Below are positions 61,673 through 64,000 of a DNA stretch of 64,000 bases, in pieces. The notes under the pieces are model-generated. The model had not been told where the DNA came from. It saw nothing but the letters and a program-made list of their open reading frames with translations, and did no database searches. Origin of the DNA: Qipengyuania_B sp965214525 (GTDB lineage Bacteria > Pseudomonadota > Alphaproteobacteria > Sphingomonadales > Sphingomonadaceae); contig OZ243959.1 in the NCBI GenBank assembly GCA_965214525.1, positions 1,860,001 to 1,924,000 of the forward strand, read 5' to 3'. Each line of letters opens with the position of its first letter. Position 1 is the first letter of the stretch. The position numbers and the translations under genes were made by a program.

Positions 61673-62749
61673 ATGCTTGCGCGCTACAACCCCGCGAACT
61701 GGCCCGTCGATTGGAGCGAGGCGCTCCTGACCCTCGCGACCGTGACACTCGCGCTGCTGGTCGCATACACGCTGTTCCGGGCGCTGTTCGCGATTGCTTG
61801 CCGCATCGCGCTGCGGTCCGACACGGCCATAGACGAGATGGTGCTGGAGAAAATCCGGCATCCCGCCAAATGGGCGTTCCTGTCGATTGCGGTGACGGTA
61901 ATTGCGCAGAACGATCCCGAACTGGCGTTCCTGTGGGAGCCGCTGGCCGTGTTCGTCCGACCGGCTCTGCTGGGGTGGATCATCTATACGATCGTGCAGG
62001 CGTTTGCCGCGGCGATGGAGCATCGGTTGGGCCGCAGCCACGACCCTGTTGCGGTACGCAGTCGCCGGACCCGGATCGCGATCTTCTCGCGCGCAGCCAC
62101 CTTTGCGATCATCGTCATCACCGTGGGCCTGGTATTGCTGGGCATCCCGACAGTGCGTGACGTGGGCACCACCCTGCTGGCTTCAGCAGGCCTGGCCGCG
62201 CTCGCCATTGGCGCGGCGGCGCAACCGGCACTGAAGTCGCTCATTGCCGGTCTGCAACTAGCGATCACCGAACCGCTGCGGATCGGCGATCTCGTCAAGG
62301 TGGATGGCGAGGCGGGCCGGGTGGAGGAAATCCGCATGAGCTTCGTGACCGTTCGCACCTGGGACGAGCGACTGCTGATCGTGCCGACCGTCCGGTTTCT
62401 CGACGAGACGTTCGAAAACTGGTCACGTTCGAGCGAGCGACTGTCGGGGCCGGTTTACCTGCATCTCGACCCGGCCACCGATGTCGGACCGATCCGCGCC
62501 GAATTCGAGCAATTCGTCGCCAAGCATCCCCTGTCGGACGGCCGTAACATGGACCTCGTCATGTCCGAGGCCTATCCCGAAAGCGTCGAACTTCGCCTGA
62601 CGGTAAGCGCGGCAACCATCGGAGATCTTTGGGCGTTACGCTGTGCCGTGCGCGAGCACATGCTGGCGTGGCTGCGCCGGGAAATGCCCGGTGCGCTCAT
62701 CCGCCACCGGCTGGAAGTGGAAGCGGCAAACGCGCGAGCGATGCAGTAG
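61673..62749 (+). CDS. Mechanosensitive channel of the MscS family
   Basis: 358 residues with GGGGGCGG before ATG 61673. Four or so membrane helices (LLTLATVTLALLVAYTLFRA, HPAKWAFLSIAVTVIAQND, PALLGWIIYTIVQAFAAAM, FAIIVITVGLVLLGIPTV), the pore-lining helix (LASAGLAALAIGAAAQPALK), then the MscS beta domain PLRIGDLVKVDGEAGRVEEI and WDERLLIVPTVRFLDETFEN. It opens under membrane tension to relieve osmotic shock. Confidence 0.92.
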   Translation: MLARYNPANWPVDWSEALLTLATVTLALLVAYTLFRALFAIACRIALRSDTAIDEMVLEKIRHPAKWAFLSIAVTVIAQNDPELAFLWEPLAVFVRPALLGWIIYTIVQAFAAAMEHRLGRSHDPVAVRSRRTRIAIFSRAATFAIIVITVGLVLLGIPTVRDVGTTLLASAGLAALAIGAAAQPALKSLIAGLQLAITEPLRIGDLVKVDGEAGRVEEIRMSFVTVRTWDERLLIVPTVRFLDETFENWSRSSERLSGPVYLHLDPATDVGPIRAEFEQFVAKHPLSDGRNMDLVMSEAYPESVELRLTVSAATIGDLWALRCAVREHMLAWLRREMPGALIRHRLEVEAANARAMQ

Positions 62750-62777
62750 GCGGCTCGGTCCGGGCCAGAACCTCTCG

Positions 62778-64000
62778 TCAGCCGTGCTTGCGTTCGCGAG
62801 TCGGTTCCAGCATTCCCTCCGAGATAAAGCCGATCTGCTGCACCTCGGCGGCGCGCTTCTTCAGTTCACCGCGCATCTTCTTGTATTCGTCTTCCATCTT
62901 CTGCGTTACCGTGGCCCGGCTATCATCCAGTGCCGCCGTAAAATCGCGCGCCTCGACCGATTGCACATCGCCGCCGACCCGGCGCAAGGCGTTGAGGCCG
63001 GCACGGCGCACCACGTCTTCCAGATCGGCACCGGTGAACCGTTCGGTTTCCGTCGCCACCTTGCCCAGATCGACATCGTCGGCAAGCGGCATGTCGCCCG
63101 TATGGATTCCGAGGATCTGCTCGCGCCCGGCCTTGTCAGGCGTCCCGACATAGACAAGTTCGTCGAACCTTCCCGGTCGCAGCAACGCCGGATCGACCAG
63201 GGTGGGCCGGTTGGTCGCACCGATGACGATGACCGATTGCAGCTCTTCCAACCCGTCCATTTCAGCAAGAATGGTGTTGACGACCCGTCCGGTCACCTGC
63301 GGTTCGCCCTGGCCCGAACCACGTGCGGGCACCAGCGAATCGATTTCGTCAATGAATACGACGCATGGCGCAACGGAGCGGGCACGCTGAAACATGCGGG
63401 CGATCTGCTGCTCGCTTTCGCCATACCACTTGGACAGAAGGTCGGACGATTTCATCGCGATGAAATTCGCTTCCGCTTCTTTCGCGACGGCCTTCGCCAG
63501 CAAGGTCTTGCCGGTTCCCGGAGGGCCGAACAGCAGGAAACCCTTGGCCGGGCGAATTCCCAGCCGATGAAAGGCATCGGGATTTTTCATCGGCAGTTCG
63601 ATCCCCTCGCGCAGGGCATCCACTGCTTCGTGGACGCCGCCGACATCCTGCCAACCGACGTTGGGCACCTGCACCATCACTTCGCGCATCGCCGAGGGTT
63701 GCACCCGTTTGAGCGCCGAAAGAAAGTCTTCCCGGCTGACGAACAGGTTTTCCAGCACTTCTGGCGGGATGGTTCGCTCGTCGAGATCGAGCTTGGGCAT
63801 TATTTGCCGAACCGCGTCGATCGCGGCCTCGCGAGCTAATGCCGCAAGGTCCGCCCCGACGAACCCATGGGTGGTGCGAGCCAGTTCCTTGAGATCGACC
63901 TTGTCGCCAAGTGGCATCCCGCGGGTATGGATGGCGAGTATCTCGCGCCGCCCGCTCTCGTCAGGGACGCCAATCACGATTTCGCGGTCGAACCGGCCGG
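62778..64000 (-). CDS. CDC48/VAT-like AAA+ ATPase, C-terminal part (start beyond right edge)
   Basis: The frame is open to the right edge. Visible from the edge is the end of the first AAA domain, with the arginine-finger stretch GRFDREIVIGVPD, and the whole second domain: VGGVHEAVDALREGIELPMK, Walker A FGPPGTGKTLLAKAVAKEA, Walker B CVVFIDEIDSLVPARG, then TNRPTLVDPALLRPGRFDEL and the terminal GRFDE-type stretch. The C-terminal tail (KMEDEYKKMRGELKKRAAEV) is a coiled coil. Archaeal and eukaryotic-type CDC48 proteins unfold ubiquitin-marked or damaged proteins; bacterial roles are unclear. Confidence 0.92.
   Translation of the reverse strand, partial: GRFDREIVIGVPDESGRREILAIHTRGMPLGDKVDLKELARTTHGFVGADLAALAREAAIDAVRQIMPKLDLDERTIPPEVLENLFVSREDFLSALKRVQPSAMREVMVQVPNVGWQDVGGVHEAVDALREGIELPMKNPDAFHRLGIRPAKGFLLFGPPGTGKTLLAKAVAKEAEANFIAMKSSDLLSKWYGESEQQIARMFQRARSVAPCVVFIDEIDSLVPARGSGQGEPQVTGRVVNTILAEMDGLEELQSVIVIGATNRPTLVDPALLRPGRFDELVYVGTPDKAGREQILGIHTGDMPLADDVDLGKVATETERFTGADLEDVVRRAGLNALRRVGGDVQSVEARDFTAALDDSRATVTQKMEDEYKKMRGELKKRAAEVQQIGFISEGMLEPTRERKHG

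Overview
The window is high-G+C, densely coded bacterial DNA. The protein families point to an alphaproteobacterium, most likely Sphingomonadales (Erythrobacteraceae or Sphingomonadaceae). The pointers are a PEPxxWA-type C-terminal sorting tag, GapR, a YebC-RuvC block, a CIRCE-controlled groESL operon, DUF1244 and DUF2975 proteins, many small lipoproteins and an HWE-type histidine kinase. Family assignment is recognition by eye; no database search was run.

Region 1 (1-8818) is a genomic island at the 3' end of a tRNA-Leu(CAG) gene. It carries a tyrosine integrase next to the tRNA and a type I restriction-modification operon in the order hsdM-hsdS-X-hsdR, with junctions abutting or overlapping by 1-4 bases. 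X is a DUF4268 protein whose N-terminal part carries residues of the PD-(D/E)xK/RecB nuclease fold. The end of hsdR and the far end of the island lie outside the window.

Region 2 (8819-35874) is ordinary chromosome: a complex-I-associated NAD-binding protein, an NfeD/SPFH membrane pair, envelope proteins and lipoproteins, aspartokinase, UbiG, GlpQ, a yebC-DUF3147-ruvC operon, gapR, pyruvate kinase and glutamyl-tRNA synthetase. Oddities include two tandem paralogous secreted proteins of unknown function (17202-18330), a relatively A+T-rich NAD-binding orphan (30734-31783), and a META-like lipoprotein gene broken by an in-frame TGA (34997-35464).

Region 3 (35905-48145) holds rpoC and rpoB on the minus strand and rplJ-rplL on the plus strand. 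They are separated by about 2.7 kb carrying a small DUF2975/XRE-regulator operon and two acidic lipoproteins, so the classic rplJL-rpoBC order is broken. The 590-base gap upstream of rpoB contains a good candidate rpoBC promoter with a palindrome in its spacer, and a duplicated 18-bp element that looks like the operator of the DUF2975 operon.

Region 4 (48239-64000) has a KefB-like antiporter, a PagL-like outer-membrane deacylase, a MATE exporter, groESL under CIRCE, a stand-alone EAL phosphodiesterase, a host-attachment-family protein, a class-A beta-lactamase-fold serine hydrolase, polA, an HWE histidine kinase, an MscS channel and the C-terminal two-thirds of a CDC48-type AAA ATPase that runs off the right edge.
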